A stretch of 64,000 bases of DNA from Verrucomicrobiota bacterium (GTDB taxonomy: Bacteria; Verrucomicrobiota; Verrucomicrobiia; Opitutales; Intestinicryptomonadaceae), in NCBI GenBank assembly GCA_023450935.1, contig JAEXGH010000029.1:1-64000 (forward strand), read 5' to 3'. A program made the translations under genes and the position numbers. This document shows, in pieces, positions 1-7,299 of the stretch (its first letter is position 1; each line of letters begins with the position of its first letter). The notes under the pieces were generated by a model. That model saw only the letters and a list, made by a program, of their open reading frames with translations, was not told where the DNA came from and ran no database searches.

Positions 1-306
1 TTCTACAAGTTCGCCGAAGAGCTTATTGCGGGCGTCAACGCCAATTTGGGCGAGATAGACGCTCTCGTTTCGAAATTCGCCACGAACTGGAGCATCGACA
101 GAATCGCGAAAGTCGATTTGTCAATCCTGCGCCTTGCGATTTTCGAACTGCTCAAGCGCGACGACATTCCCCCGATTGTGTCGATAAACGAGGCAATCGA
201 CTTGGCGAAAACATTTTCCTCGGCGGAGTCGAAACGCTTTATCAACGGTATTCTCGACAGCGTAAAATCGACGCTCAACCGCCCGCTTAGAACCTCAAAC
301 AAGTAA
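1..306 (+). CDS. nusB: Transcription antitermination factor NusB, C-terminal part (cut by window edge)
   Basis: The reading frame is open from base 1, so the true start lies upstream and about 101 C-terminal residues are visible. The segment WSIDRIAKVDLSILRLAIFE and the later SINEAIDLAKTFS are typical of the helical NusB fold. NusB binds boxA RNA together with NusE (S10) during antitermination of rRNA operons. The stop codon overlaps the ftsY start by one base (TAATG), so the two are very likely co-transcribed and translationally coupled. Identification rests on recognised family motifs in the visible half only. Confidence 0.9.
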   Translation, partial: FYKFAEELIAGVNANLGEIDALVSKFATNWSIDRIAKVDLSILRLAIFELLKRDDIPPIVSINEAIDLAKTFSSAESKRFINGILDSVKSTLNRPLRTSNK

Positions 307-1226
307 TGTTTTCGGTATTCAAAAAGTTCAGCGAGGGATTGAAACGAACCGCCGCGGGCGCGCTCGGCGGCATTGCCGCGCTGTTTTCGAAAAAAATCGA
401 CGAGGCCGACATCGACACCATCGAACAGACCCTATATTCCGCCGATTTCGGCTACGAAACTACGGAGCAGATAGTGTCGGCAATTCGCGCCGAATACCGC
501 AAAAACAGGGAGCTGCATGGCAAGGAGGCGGCGGAGATAGGCGCGGCGGTGCTCGAGAAAATCCTCGACGGTTCAGAGGGCAAGCTGGTGCAAAACGCCG
601 ACGCGCAAAGCCCGTCGGTGGTCTGCCTTGTAGGCGTAAACGGAGCGGGCAAGACGACGACCGCCGCGAAGTTGGCGCATTTTCTCGACTCCGACGGCGG
701 CGTTGTTCTGGGCGCGTGCGATACTTTCCGCGCCGCCGCCAACGAGCAGATAAGGGAGTGGGCAAACCGCCTGAACGTGCGTTTGGTTGAAAGCGCGCAT
801 GGCGCGGACAGCGCGGCGACCGCTTGGGACGCTTGGCAGTCGGCGAAGGCGCGCGGGGCGAAGTGGCTTGTGCTCGACACTGCGGGGCGTCTGCACACAA
901 AGGAAAATCTGATGAACGAGCTTTCGAAAATCGCCCGCGTGCTCGGGAAAAACGACGCGTCCGCGCCGCAAAATTCGCTGATTGTCCTCGACGGCAGTCT
1001 GGGTTCGAACAGTATCGAACAGGCATTGGCGTTCGACAAAGTTTTCCCGCTAACGGGCGCGATAATCACGAAGCTCGACGGCACTTCGAAGGGAGGCGCC
1101 ATAGCGGGCATTTACCGCAAGCTCAAGCTCCCCATTTTGTATGTGGGTTTCGGCGAAAAACCCGAAGATTTGCGCGAATTCAACGTGAAGGCTTATGTGC
1201 GCGGCGTGTTTGGATTGGAGGAATGA
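306..1226 (+). CDS. ftsY: Signal recognition particle receptor FtsY
   Basis: This 306-residue SRP GTPase docks the SRP-ribosome complex at the inner membrane for co-translational insertion. The P-loop GVNGAGKTTTAAKLAHF, DTFRAAANEQI, the G3 motif DTAGRLHTKENLMNEL, the G4 motif TKLDGTSKGG and the closing GFGEKPEDLREF occur in the canonical NG-domain order. The acidic N-terminal A domain of E. coli FtsY is absent, as in many bacteria; only a short helical N domain precedes the G domain. The start codon overlaps the nusB stop, and aroB starts one base after the ftsY stop, so this is part of a tightly packed operon. Confidence 0.97.
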   Translation: MFSVFKKFSEGLKRTAAGALGGIAALFSKKIDEADIDTIEQTLYSADFGYETTEQIVSAIRAEYRKNRELHGKEAAEIGAAVLEKILDGSEGKLVQNADAQSPSVVCLVGVNGAGKTTTAAKLAHFLDSDGGVVLGACDTFRAAANEQIREWANRLNVRLVESAHGADSAATAWDAWQSAKARGAKWLVLDTAGRLHTKENLMNELSKIARVLGKNDASAPQNSLIVLDGSLGSNSIEQALAFDKVFPLTGAIITKLDGTSKGGAIAGIYRKLKLPILYVGFGEKPEDLREFNVKAYVRGVFGLEE

Positions 1227-1227
1227 A

Positions 1228-2286
1228 ATGACTGATTTAACCGTAAACTTGGCGGACAGAAGCTACGATATTTCCATAGGCTCGGGGGCGTTTGAATTGC
1301 TCGCGCCGGAGCTTGCAAAACGCAAGTCGAAGTGCGTGTGCGTGGCGGACAAGTCGGTGCTCAAATACCACGCGGCAAAGGCGCAGAAACTCGCCGGTGC
1401 GGCGGAGATAATCCCCGTGGCGGGCGGAGAAGCTTCAAAGAGCTTCGGAATGCTCGAAAAACTTTGCTCGGCTTTCGCGCAGATGAAACTCGACCGAAAA
1501 AGCGCGGTTGTGGCTCTCGGCGGAGGCGTAGTGGGCGATTTGGCGGGCTTTGCGGCTTCGGCGTATATGCGCGGCGTCGATTTTTACCAAGTGCCTACAA
1601 CGCTGCTTGCAATGGTGGATTCCTCCGTGGGCGGCAAAACGGGCATAAACATTGCCGAGGGGAAAAACCTTGTGGGTGCGTTTCACCAGCCGCGCGGTGT
1701 GTTCGCCGACACCGACTTTTTGGCGTCGCTGCCCGAGCGCGAGTTTGCCGCGGGCATGGCGGAGGTAGTCAAATGCGGAATACTCGGAGACGCGCAGCTG
1801 TTCGACGCCCTCGCGGACGAATCAACCGACATCGGGGCATATCTTAACGAGGCAATCCGCCGTTCGTGTTCGCTCAAGGCGGCTGTCGTGGCTTCCGACG
1901 AGCGCGAAACGGCGTCGAGCGGCGGCAGGGCTTTGCTGAATTTGGGGCACACTTTCGGGCACGCGGTCGAAAAGACGGCGGGCTACGGCAGGTATCTGCA
2001 CGGCGAGGCGGTCGCAATCGGAACGGTTATGGCGTGCGAACTTTCCAAACGGCTCGGGCTTTCCGACGAGCGCGGGAAAGTGGAAAAGGTTTTGACGCGG
2101 TTGGGGTTGCCCGTTTCGGTAAACTACAAAGTTTCAGTGGCCGACTTCATGGAGGCAATAGCGCACGACAAAAAGAACGCGGGCGGCGAGTTGAAGTTCG
2201 TGCTTGTGGAAAAAATCGGATCGGCAATAACGCGCATAGTGCCGCGCGCGGAGGTCGAAAAGGTCGTCGCCGACTTTCTCGGGTAA
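1228..2286 (+). CDS. aroB: 3-dehydroquinate synthase
   Basis: Converts DAHP to 3-dehydroquinate, the second step of the shikimate pathway, using NAD and a divalent metal. The 352-residue length is normal. Characteristic segments are GGGVVGDLAGFAASAYMRG, VPTTLLAMVDSSVGGKTGIN and the metal-binding GHTFGHAVE. The frame is open upstream to 1195, but the ATG at 1228 is preferred: it follows a GGAGG ribosome-binding site inside the ftsY end and gives an N-terminus (MTDLTVNLADRSYD) that fits the family. It lies between ftsY and a TatD-like gene on the same strand with almost no spacing. Confidence 0.97.
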   Translation: MTDLTVNLADRSYDISIGSGAFELLAPELAKRKSKCVCVADKSVLKYHAAKAQKLAGAAEIIPVAGGEASKSFGMLEKLCSAFAQMKLDRKSAVVALGGGVVGDLAGFAASAYMRGVDFYQVPTTLLAMVDSSVGGKTGINIAEGKNLVGAFHQPRGVFADTDFLASLPEREFAAGMAEVVKCGILGDAQLFDALADESTDIGAYLNEAIRRSCSLKAAVVASDERETASSGGRALLNLGHTFGHAVEKTAGYGRYLHGEAVAIGTVMACELSKRLGLSDERGKVEKVLTRLGLPVSVNYKVSVADFMEAIAHDKKNAGGELKFVLVEKIGSAITRIVPRAEVEKVVADFLG

Positions 2287-2287
2287 T

Positions 2288-2989
2288 ATGTTCGAGAACT
2301 GCACAGACGCGCATTGCCACATAGGCGGCGTTCACGCGCCGTTTGAAGCCGCCGTCTGCGCAATAAACGCCGCCCAGTGGCGCGAACTTCAAAACGCGGA
2401 AAATCCGAAAATCAAAAAGGTGTTCGGGTTTTTTCTGGGCGAGGCAATCGACGTTTCAGAGGTAAAAATGCAGGCGGATATCGAGTCGCTTTCCGGTTTT
2501 CTCGGCGGCGCGGCGGCGGTCGGGGAGTTCGGGCTCGACAAGCGTTTTAGCGAGGTTTTGCCGTTCTACAAGCAGGAGGTAATCTTCGACGCCCACATAG
2601 AATTGGCGTCGCGTTTTGCGCTTCCGTGCGTGCTGCACTGCGTGGGCGCGTGGGGGTTCTTGCTCAAAAAAGTCCGCGCGGCAAAACGTCGCAACGGCGC
2701 GCTGCGCTTTCTTCTGCATTCCGCAAGCTGTTCGCCCGATTTGGCGCGCGAGTTCCAGAAATTGGGTTGCTATTTCTCGTTTTCGCCGCGGCAGTTGGCG
2801 TCGAAAAACGGCGCGGCGCTGGCTCGTTCGGCGGGCGCGGAGCGCATTATGCTTGAAAGCGACGACATTCCGGACGCCGAAACGTATGCCCGCGCCCTGC
2901 GCAAAATTGCCGAATTGCGGAACATGCGCGAAGCCGAGCTGTCGGATATGGTGTATTCAAATTTCCACGCCTTTTATTCCGAAAAATGA
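2288..2989 (+). CDS. TatD-family metal-dependent hydrolase
   Basis: A 233-residue TIM-barrel metallohydrolase of the TatD group, whose members act as 3'-exonucleases or other phosphoesterases. The N-terminal metal motif TDAHCHIG corresponds to the usual D-x-H-x-H, GEFGLDKRF to the conserved Glu segment, VLHCVGAW to the central His, and MLESDDIP to the C-terminal Asp region. At 233 residues it is slightly shorter than typical TatD (about 255-265) and its mid-region is divergent, so the exact substrate cannot be named. The start is one base after the aroB stop and its end overlaps the next gene by ATGA. Confidence 0.8.
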   Translation: MFENCTDAHCHIGGVHAPFEAAVCAINAAQWRELQNAENPKIKKVFGFFLGEAIDVSEVKMQADIESLSGFLGGAAAVGEFGLDKRFSEVLPFYKQEVIFDAHIELASRFALPCVLHCVGAWGFLLKKVRAAKRRNGALRFLLHSASCSPDLAREFQKLGCYFSFSPRQLASKNGAALARSAGAERIMLESDDIPDAETYARALRKIAELRNMREAELSDMVYSNFHAFYSEK

Positions 2990-3693
2990 TCGACAGAACC
3001 GAAATTCTCTACGGAGGCGCATGTTGCAAAAAGTTGCGCAACGCGCGCGTCGTGCTGTGCGGCGCGGGCGCGGTGGGTTCTTTCGCCGCCGAGGCTCTCG
3101 CGAGGCTCGGCGTCGGATACTTCGAGATTTTCGACTTCGACTGTTTCGAAAAATCGAACGTCAACCGCCAGTTGTGCGCGCTTGAATCGACTGTCGGCAG
3201 GCGCAAAGTGGAAGTTCAAAAAGGGCGCATTTTGGATATAAACCCCGCCGCGCAAGTCGTCGTGCACGACACTCTCATTGACGCGTCGGTTGCGGCGGAA
3301 ATCGCCGCGCAGAGCCCTTCGGTGGTTGTAGATGCCATTGACGACATCGCAGCGAAAGTCGCCCTCGCGCGCTCGTGCGCCGAAAGCGACGTGCCTCTCG
3401 TTTCCAGTATGGGAGCGGCGCGGCGCAAAAATCCGCTCGAGGTAAAAACCGCCGACGTTTTCAAAACCTACGGGTGCCCGTTCGCGGCGTCAATCAGAAA
3501 GCGGCTGAGGGCCGAGGGTGTCAGGCGCGGGTATATGTGCGTGTTTTCGCCCGAACGCGTGGAGGAGTCAACCCACGTTTCGGCGTCGGTTGCAGGGCGT
3601 AAAAAAGTAATTGGCAGCTCCGTGATTGTTACGGGCGTGTTTGGGCTGAATCTCGCGAATTTGGCTTTGGAGGAAATTATTAAAAACGTATAA
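2986..3693 (+). CDS. tcdA: ThiF/HesA-family protein, probable tRNA threonylcarbamoyladenosine dehydratase (TcdA/CsdL-like)
   Basis: A 235-residue E1-like adenylating enzyme. It has the Rossmann ATP-binding motif GAGAVGSFAAEALARLG, the acidic FDFDCFEKSNVNRQ segment, and VDAIDDIAAKVALA followed by SSMGAARRKNPLEV, an order typical of TcdA. TcdA cyclises t6A to ct6A at position 37 of ANN-decoding tRNAs. The start overlaps the preceding stop (ATGA). Other ThiF relatives such as MoeB or ThiF are longer or carry a CxxC zinc pair, which is not seen in the usual place here, so TcdA is the best call. Confidence 0.82.
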   Translation: MIDRTEILYGGACCKKLRNARVVLCGAGAVGSFAAEALARLGVGYFEIFDFDCFEKSNVNRQLCALESTVGRRKVEVQKGRILDINPAAQVVVHDTLIDASVAAEIAAQSPSVVVDAIDDIAAKVALARSCAESDVPLVSSMGAARRKNPLEVKTADVFKTYGCPFAASIRKRLRAEGVRRGYMCVFSPERVEESTHVSASVAGRKKVIGSSVIVTGVFGLNLANLALEEIIKNV

Positions 3694-3696
3694 ATT

Positions 3697-4560
3697 ATGT
3701 CTATTTACGATAGGGATTATATGCGCTCTGCGCGTCCGAAAACGGCGAACGAACTTGCGGGGGATTTCTTCAGGCGGTTTCCCGCCACGGCGTGGTTGAT
3801 TGCCGCGAATCTGGCGGTGTTTATCCTCAGCGCAGTAGCCCCCGCGATTGTGGGCGTGCTGGAGCTTTCGCCGCGCAATCTGTCGGCGGGAATGTTTTGG
3901 ACGCCCATAACATACGCGTTTTTGCACGGCGGACTTTTCCACATAATGTGCAACATGCTCGGTCTTTATTTTATGGGGCGTGCTGTCGAAAAATGGATAG
4001 GCGCGGCGCGGTATTTGGTGTTGTTTTTTTCGGGCGCGGTTGCGGGCGGGCTTTTGTGGACGGCGTTGTTTTGGAACGACCCCGCCAACCTCGTGGGAGC
4101 GTCGGCGGGCGTGGTTGCGGTGTTCGCATGCTTTTGCGCGCTGCACCCTCCCGTGCCGATTACCTTTTTGATTTTCTTCATTTTGCCGATAAGCATAAAA
4201 CCCATCACCATGTTAAAAGTCGCCGCAGTTTTCGAGACAGTCGGGTTGGCGTCGTCGCTTTTCGGCGGCGGCACGGAGGTCGCGTATGCGGCGCATTTGG
4301 GCGGGCTTGCCGTCGGCGCTCTCTGGGGCTTTTCGCTTAGGGGTGGATTCGCGCCGGCGGGATTTAAAAACGGGCGGATTGCAAAATTTTTCGAAAGGCG
4401 CAAGAGGGGAAAGTCGGCTTCTGAATACAAATTTACCGTCAACATATCCTCCGACGTGCGTCCGGAACTCGACAGGATTTTGGACAAAATTTCGCGTTCG
4501 GGCTTTTCTTCGCTCACCGAACAGGAGCGCGAATTTTTGCGGCGCTCGCGCGGCGAATAA
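3697..4560 (+). CDS. Rhomboid-family intramembrane serine protease
   Basis: A 287-residue polytopic membrane protein with about six hydrophobic segments between residues 25 and 215. HGGLFHIMCNMLGLYFMG matches the HxxxN signature, GASAGV carries the predicted nucleophile Ser136, and AHLGGLAVG carries the catalytic His200; the set indicates an active peptidase. A soluble tail of about 70 residues follows the last membrane segment. Rhomboids cut substrates within or near membrane helices; in PEP-CTERM bacteria, rhombosortases are relatives of this fold, but nothing links this gene to that role specifically. It is the last gene of the compact run beginning with nusB. Confidence 0.88.
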   Translation: MSIYDRDYMRSARPKTANELAGDFFRRFPATAWLIAANLAVFILSAVAPAIVGVLELSPRNLSAGMFWTPITYAFLHGGLFHIMCNMLGLYFMGRAVEKWIGAARYLVLFFSGAVAGGLLWTALFWNDPANLVGASAGVVAVFACFCALHPPVPITFLIFFILPISIKPITMLKVAAVFETVGLASSLFGGGTEVAYAAHLGGLAVGALWGFSLRGGFAPAGFKNGRIAKFFERRKRGKSASEYKFTVNISSDVRPELDRILDKISRSGFSSLTEQEREFLRRSRGE

Positions 4561-4610
4561 ACGGACTTTAAAACTTGGAAAAATCTCAACATCAGTTTAT
4601 CAAGAGTGAA

Positions 4611-6893
4611 ATGAAATTTATAAAATACATACTTTTTGCGGCGGCCGCCGCGTTCGCGCCCTTTGCGGCACAGGCGCAGCAGGCTATAACTTCCGCCAAC
4701 AAAATTCCGCTGCAGACATCGCCGAAAATGCGCAACGAAACGCGCGCGGTCGTTATGTGCATGGAGAACGGGCACTACTCAAAAATGTCCCTTGCGGAGC
4801 TCGACATGCGCGAGTTCGTGCGCGAATACATGCAGAATATCGACATTTTCAAGATGTTTTTCACCACTGCCGACGTCCAGCACTTTCAGGATTTCTTCGC
4901 GCAGTCCGCCGACATAATGCTGCATCAGGGCACGCTTCTGCCCGCGTTTTCAATCTACGACAAATTCGTTTCGCGCGCGGAGTCGCGTTTGGCGTGGATT
5001 AAAAACAGAATCAAACAGCCCTTCGACCTCGACCAAAAAAACGCCACCTTCCGCTACGACAGAAGCAAGGAGAACTGGCCCGTGTCCGACGCCGAAGCCG
5101 ACGTTCTATGGGACAAACGCCTGACGCTCGACATCATCGGCGAAATGCTTTCCTACGACGAACCGCAGACGCCGAACAAGGGCAGAAAGGCGAAGCGCAG
5201 GGCGGCCGCGCTTTCCGACGCCGATAAAAAGGACGCGCCCAAAACATACGACGAAAAATTCGCAAAGGCAAAGGAGGAAGTTCTCAAACGCTACGAACGC
5301 TTCATCGACAACTACGTCAAGTTCGACACAATAGAGATTGAGGAGCTATACCTCAACGCCCTTACGGAAATGTATGACCCGCATTCGTCGTTCCTCTCCG
5401 AATACGCGCTTGAGGAGTTCGACATAGCAATCAGAAATTCGCTTGTGGGCATAGGGGCAACCCTTCAGGAAAAAGACGGTTATTGCAGCATTGTAGAGCT
5501 TCTTCCGGGGGGGCCCGCTCAGGAAAGCAAACTTTTGGAGGCCGGCGATAAAATCCTTTCCGTAGGGCAGGGCGATTCGGGCGAAATGGTGGACGTTATC
5601 GGAATGCGCCTCAGAAAAATAGTCCGCCAAATACGCGGCAAGGAGAACACGAAAGTCCGCCTGCTTATCCAGCCCGCGTCAAATCCGAGCGCGCGCAAGA
5701 CAATTACGCTTGTTCGCAAGGAAATCCAACTTACCACAAAACTCGCAAAGGCGAACGTCTATACAGTTCCTATGGGCGACAAAACCGTTCCCGTAGGCGT
5801 AGTAGACCTGCCCGCATTCTACGGCGAAGGCCCGTCGGACGGGGGCGCAAAGGGCTTCAGCACTACGAAAAACGTGGAGGAGCTGCTTGTAAAACTGAAG
5901 TCATACAACGTTCGGGGAATAATTCTCGACCTGCGCCGCAACGGCGGCGGCTTCCTCAACGAGGCAATCGATTTGGCGGGACTGTTCATTCAGACGGGCT
6001 CGGTTGTTCAGGTTCGCAACGCCGCCGACAGGGTGAACGTGCTAAACGACGAAAACCCGAAAGTCGTCTGGGACGGGCCGCTTATGATTCTCGTAAGCCG
6101 TCTTTCTGCTTCGGCTTCCGAGATTGTCGCGGGCGCGCTCCAAGACCACCGCCGCGCGCTCGTCGTCGGCGACGCGCATACGCACGGCAAAGGGACAGTC
6201 CAAACCGTCTGCCCTCTTTCGCGTTTCGATCCCGAACAGAAAAGCGCGGTAAAATTTACAATACAAAAATGGTATGCGCCCAGCGGAAATTCAATCCAGC
6301 TCAAGGGCGTTACGCCCGACATAGTGCTTCCGTCGATTTTCGACAATATGGAGTTCGGCGAACAATACAAAGACAACGCGCTCAGGTGGGACAGCATTGT
6401 GTCGGCAAACCCCGACAACTACGCGCTTGGTGTTGCGGGCAACAAGGTTGACGCGCTCATTGCAAAACTCAACGAACAGTCGCTTCAACGCCAACAAAAT
6501 CTGCCCGAGTTCAAGTTTCTGAAAGAGCGTATTGATTGGCTTAAAAAGAGCAAAGACAAGAAGGATTTTTCGCTTAATTACGCCGAGCGCAAAGCGGAGC
6601 TGAAAAAGGCGGACGAATTTATCGATTCCGTGGAAAAACGCGAGGAGGAGTTCGCAAAACTCAATTACAAAAAGGAGGAAATTCTTCTGGACGCCGCCAA
6701 AAAAACTGAGGCCGAAAAGAAAGCACTGGCGCGCTCTAAAGCCGACAGGAAAAAAGACACTCCGGAAAACGGCTCGGTCGAAGACGATTTGCTTGACGAC
6801 GACGAAGAGGAGGTTTTTGACATTCAGCTGCGAGAGGCTTTGCGTATAATGGCCGACTACATCGCGCTTTGCTCGGAATACAAGAGACTTTAG
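4611..6893 (+). CDS. prc: Tail-specific (C-terminal processing) periplasmic protease, S41 family
   Basis: Periplasmic serine/lysine protease of the Prc/Tsp type. The ATG at 4611 is chosen over the upstream TTG at 4575 because it gives a signal peptide, MKFIKYILFAAAAAFAPFAA, cut near AQA. Order: helical N domain (EMYDPHSSFLSEYALEEF), PDZ domain (about residues 275-375, GIGATLQEKDGYCSIVELLP), then the S41 core with DLRRNGGGFLNEAIDLAGLF, the serine segment SASASEIVAGALQDH and the lysine segment GKGTVQT. A lysine/glutamate-rich tail of about 200 residues follows, as in Prc. At 760 residues it is slightly longer than E. coli Prc. Confidence 0.93.
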   Translation: MKFIKYILFAAAAAFAPFAAQAQQAITSANKIPLQTSPKMRNETRAVVMCMENGHYSKMSLAELDMREFVREYMQNIDIFKMFFTTADVQHFQDFFAQSADIMLHQGTLLPAFSIYDKFVSRAESRLAWIKNRIKQPFDLDQKNATFRYDRSKENWPVSDAEADVLWDKRLTLDIIGEMLSYDEPQTPNKGRKAKRRAAALSDADKKDAPKTYDEKFAKAKEEVLKRYERFIDNYVKFDTIEIEELYLNALTEMYDPHSSFLSEYALEEFDIAIRNSLVGIGATLQEKDGYCSIVELLPGGPAQESKLLEAGDKILSVGQGDSGEMVDVIGMRLRKIVRQIRGKENTKVRLLIQPASNPSARKTITLVRKEIQLTTKLAKANVYTVPMGDKTVPVGVVDLPAFYGEGPSDGGAKGFSTTKNVEELLVKLKSYNVRGIILDLRRNGGGFLNEAIDLAGLFIQTGSVVQVRNAADRVNVLNDENPKVVWDGPLMILVSRLSASASEIVAGALQDHRRALVVGDAHTHGKGTVQTVCPLSRFDPEQKSAVKFTIQKWYAPSGNSIQLKGVTPDIVLPSIFDNMEFGEQYKDNALRWDSIVSANPDNYALGVAGNKVDALIAKLNEQSLQRQQNLPEFKFLKERIDWLKKSKDKKDFSLNYAERKAELKKADEFIDSVEKREEEFAKLNYKKEEILLDAAKKTEAEKKALARSKADRKKDTPENGSVEDDLLDDDEEEVFDIQLREALRIMADYIALCSEYKRL

Positions 6894-6960
6894 TTTTGCG
6901 TTTCCGCACGCGGCGGAGTAGTTTTGAAAGACGGTTTTAAAACGGGAAGGAGAAAGGAAA

Positions 6961-7101
6961 ATGCTAAGGTGGATTTTATTGGTATGGATTCTTGTTTTGT
7001 GCGTTCTGTGCCCGTTTGTGGGGGTTCCCGCACTGGTGGTGTTCATAGTCATTGACTTTTTCCAGACCGTGATAAAGTGGGGGAAGAAAATTTTTAAATA
7101 G
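6961..7101 (+). CDS. 46-residue hydrophobic membrane peptide
   Basis: A short frame with an unusually strong ribosome-binding region (GGAAGGAGAAAGGAAA ending directly before the ATG). The peptide begins MLRWILLVWILVLCVLCPF, runs through a second hydrophobic stretch (VPALVVFIVIDFF) and ends in a basic tail (KWGKKIFK). It therefore has one long or two short membrane segments with cytoplasmic-type positive charge at the end. A good intrinsic terminator follows 14 bases after the stop. No family is recognised. Ribosome-binding site, composition and terminator together support a real gene. Confidence 0.7.
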   Translation: MLRWILLVWILVLCVLCPFVGVPALVVFIVIDFFQTVIKWGKKIFK

Positions 7102-7114
7102 AACCCGACAATTA

Positions 7115-7156
7115 AAAAGGCGCGCAGGGCAATATCCTGCGCGCCTTTTGGTTTTT
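7115..7156 (+). terminator. Intrinsic terminator after the small membrane peptide gene
   Basis: A 14-bp near-perfect stem (AAAAGGCGCGCAGG with CCTGCGCGCCTTTT) around a 7-base loop, followed by GGTTTTT. It closes the plus-strand run and faces the end of the squalene-hopene cyclase gene. Confidence 0.85.
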
Positions 7157-7169
7157 CAATAAAGTAAAA

Positions 7170-7299
7170 TTTTAATATCAGACAAAGCGGAATTGGCAAA
7201 GCCAATCCCGCGCCCCTTCCGAAAATATAAAAGACTTCAACTACGGACAAAGCGGAATTGGCAAAGCCAATCCGCGCCCCTTTAGGACATATAAAATTT
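7170..7299. repeat. Two tandem copies of a short palindromic interspersed repeat
   Basis: Two head-to-tail copies about 65 bases apart share GACAAAGCGGAATTGGCAAA directly followed by GCCAATC(C)CGCGCCCCTT. The core folds as a hairpin (GGATTGGC-type stem, AAA loop) and is followed by a box CTTCCGAAAATATAAAA (first) or CTTTAGGACATATAAAA (second). The second copy runs into the 3' end of the cyclase gene, whose stop codon at 7282-7284 lies in its CTTTAGGA box. Related copies occur at 25716-26093, 33460-33606 and 43570-43747. Confidence 0.85.

Noticed and set aside
7170..7299. CRISPR-like tandem repeat
   Set aside because: Only two units, the repeats include the hairpin and flanks without unique spacers, and no cas genes are present.
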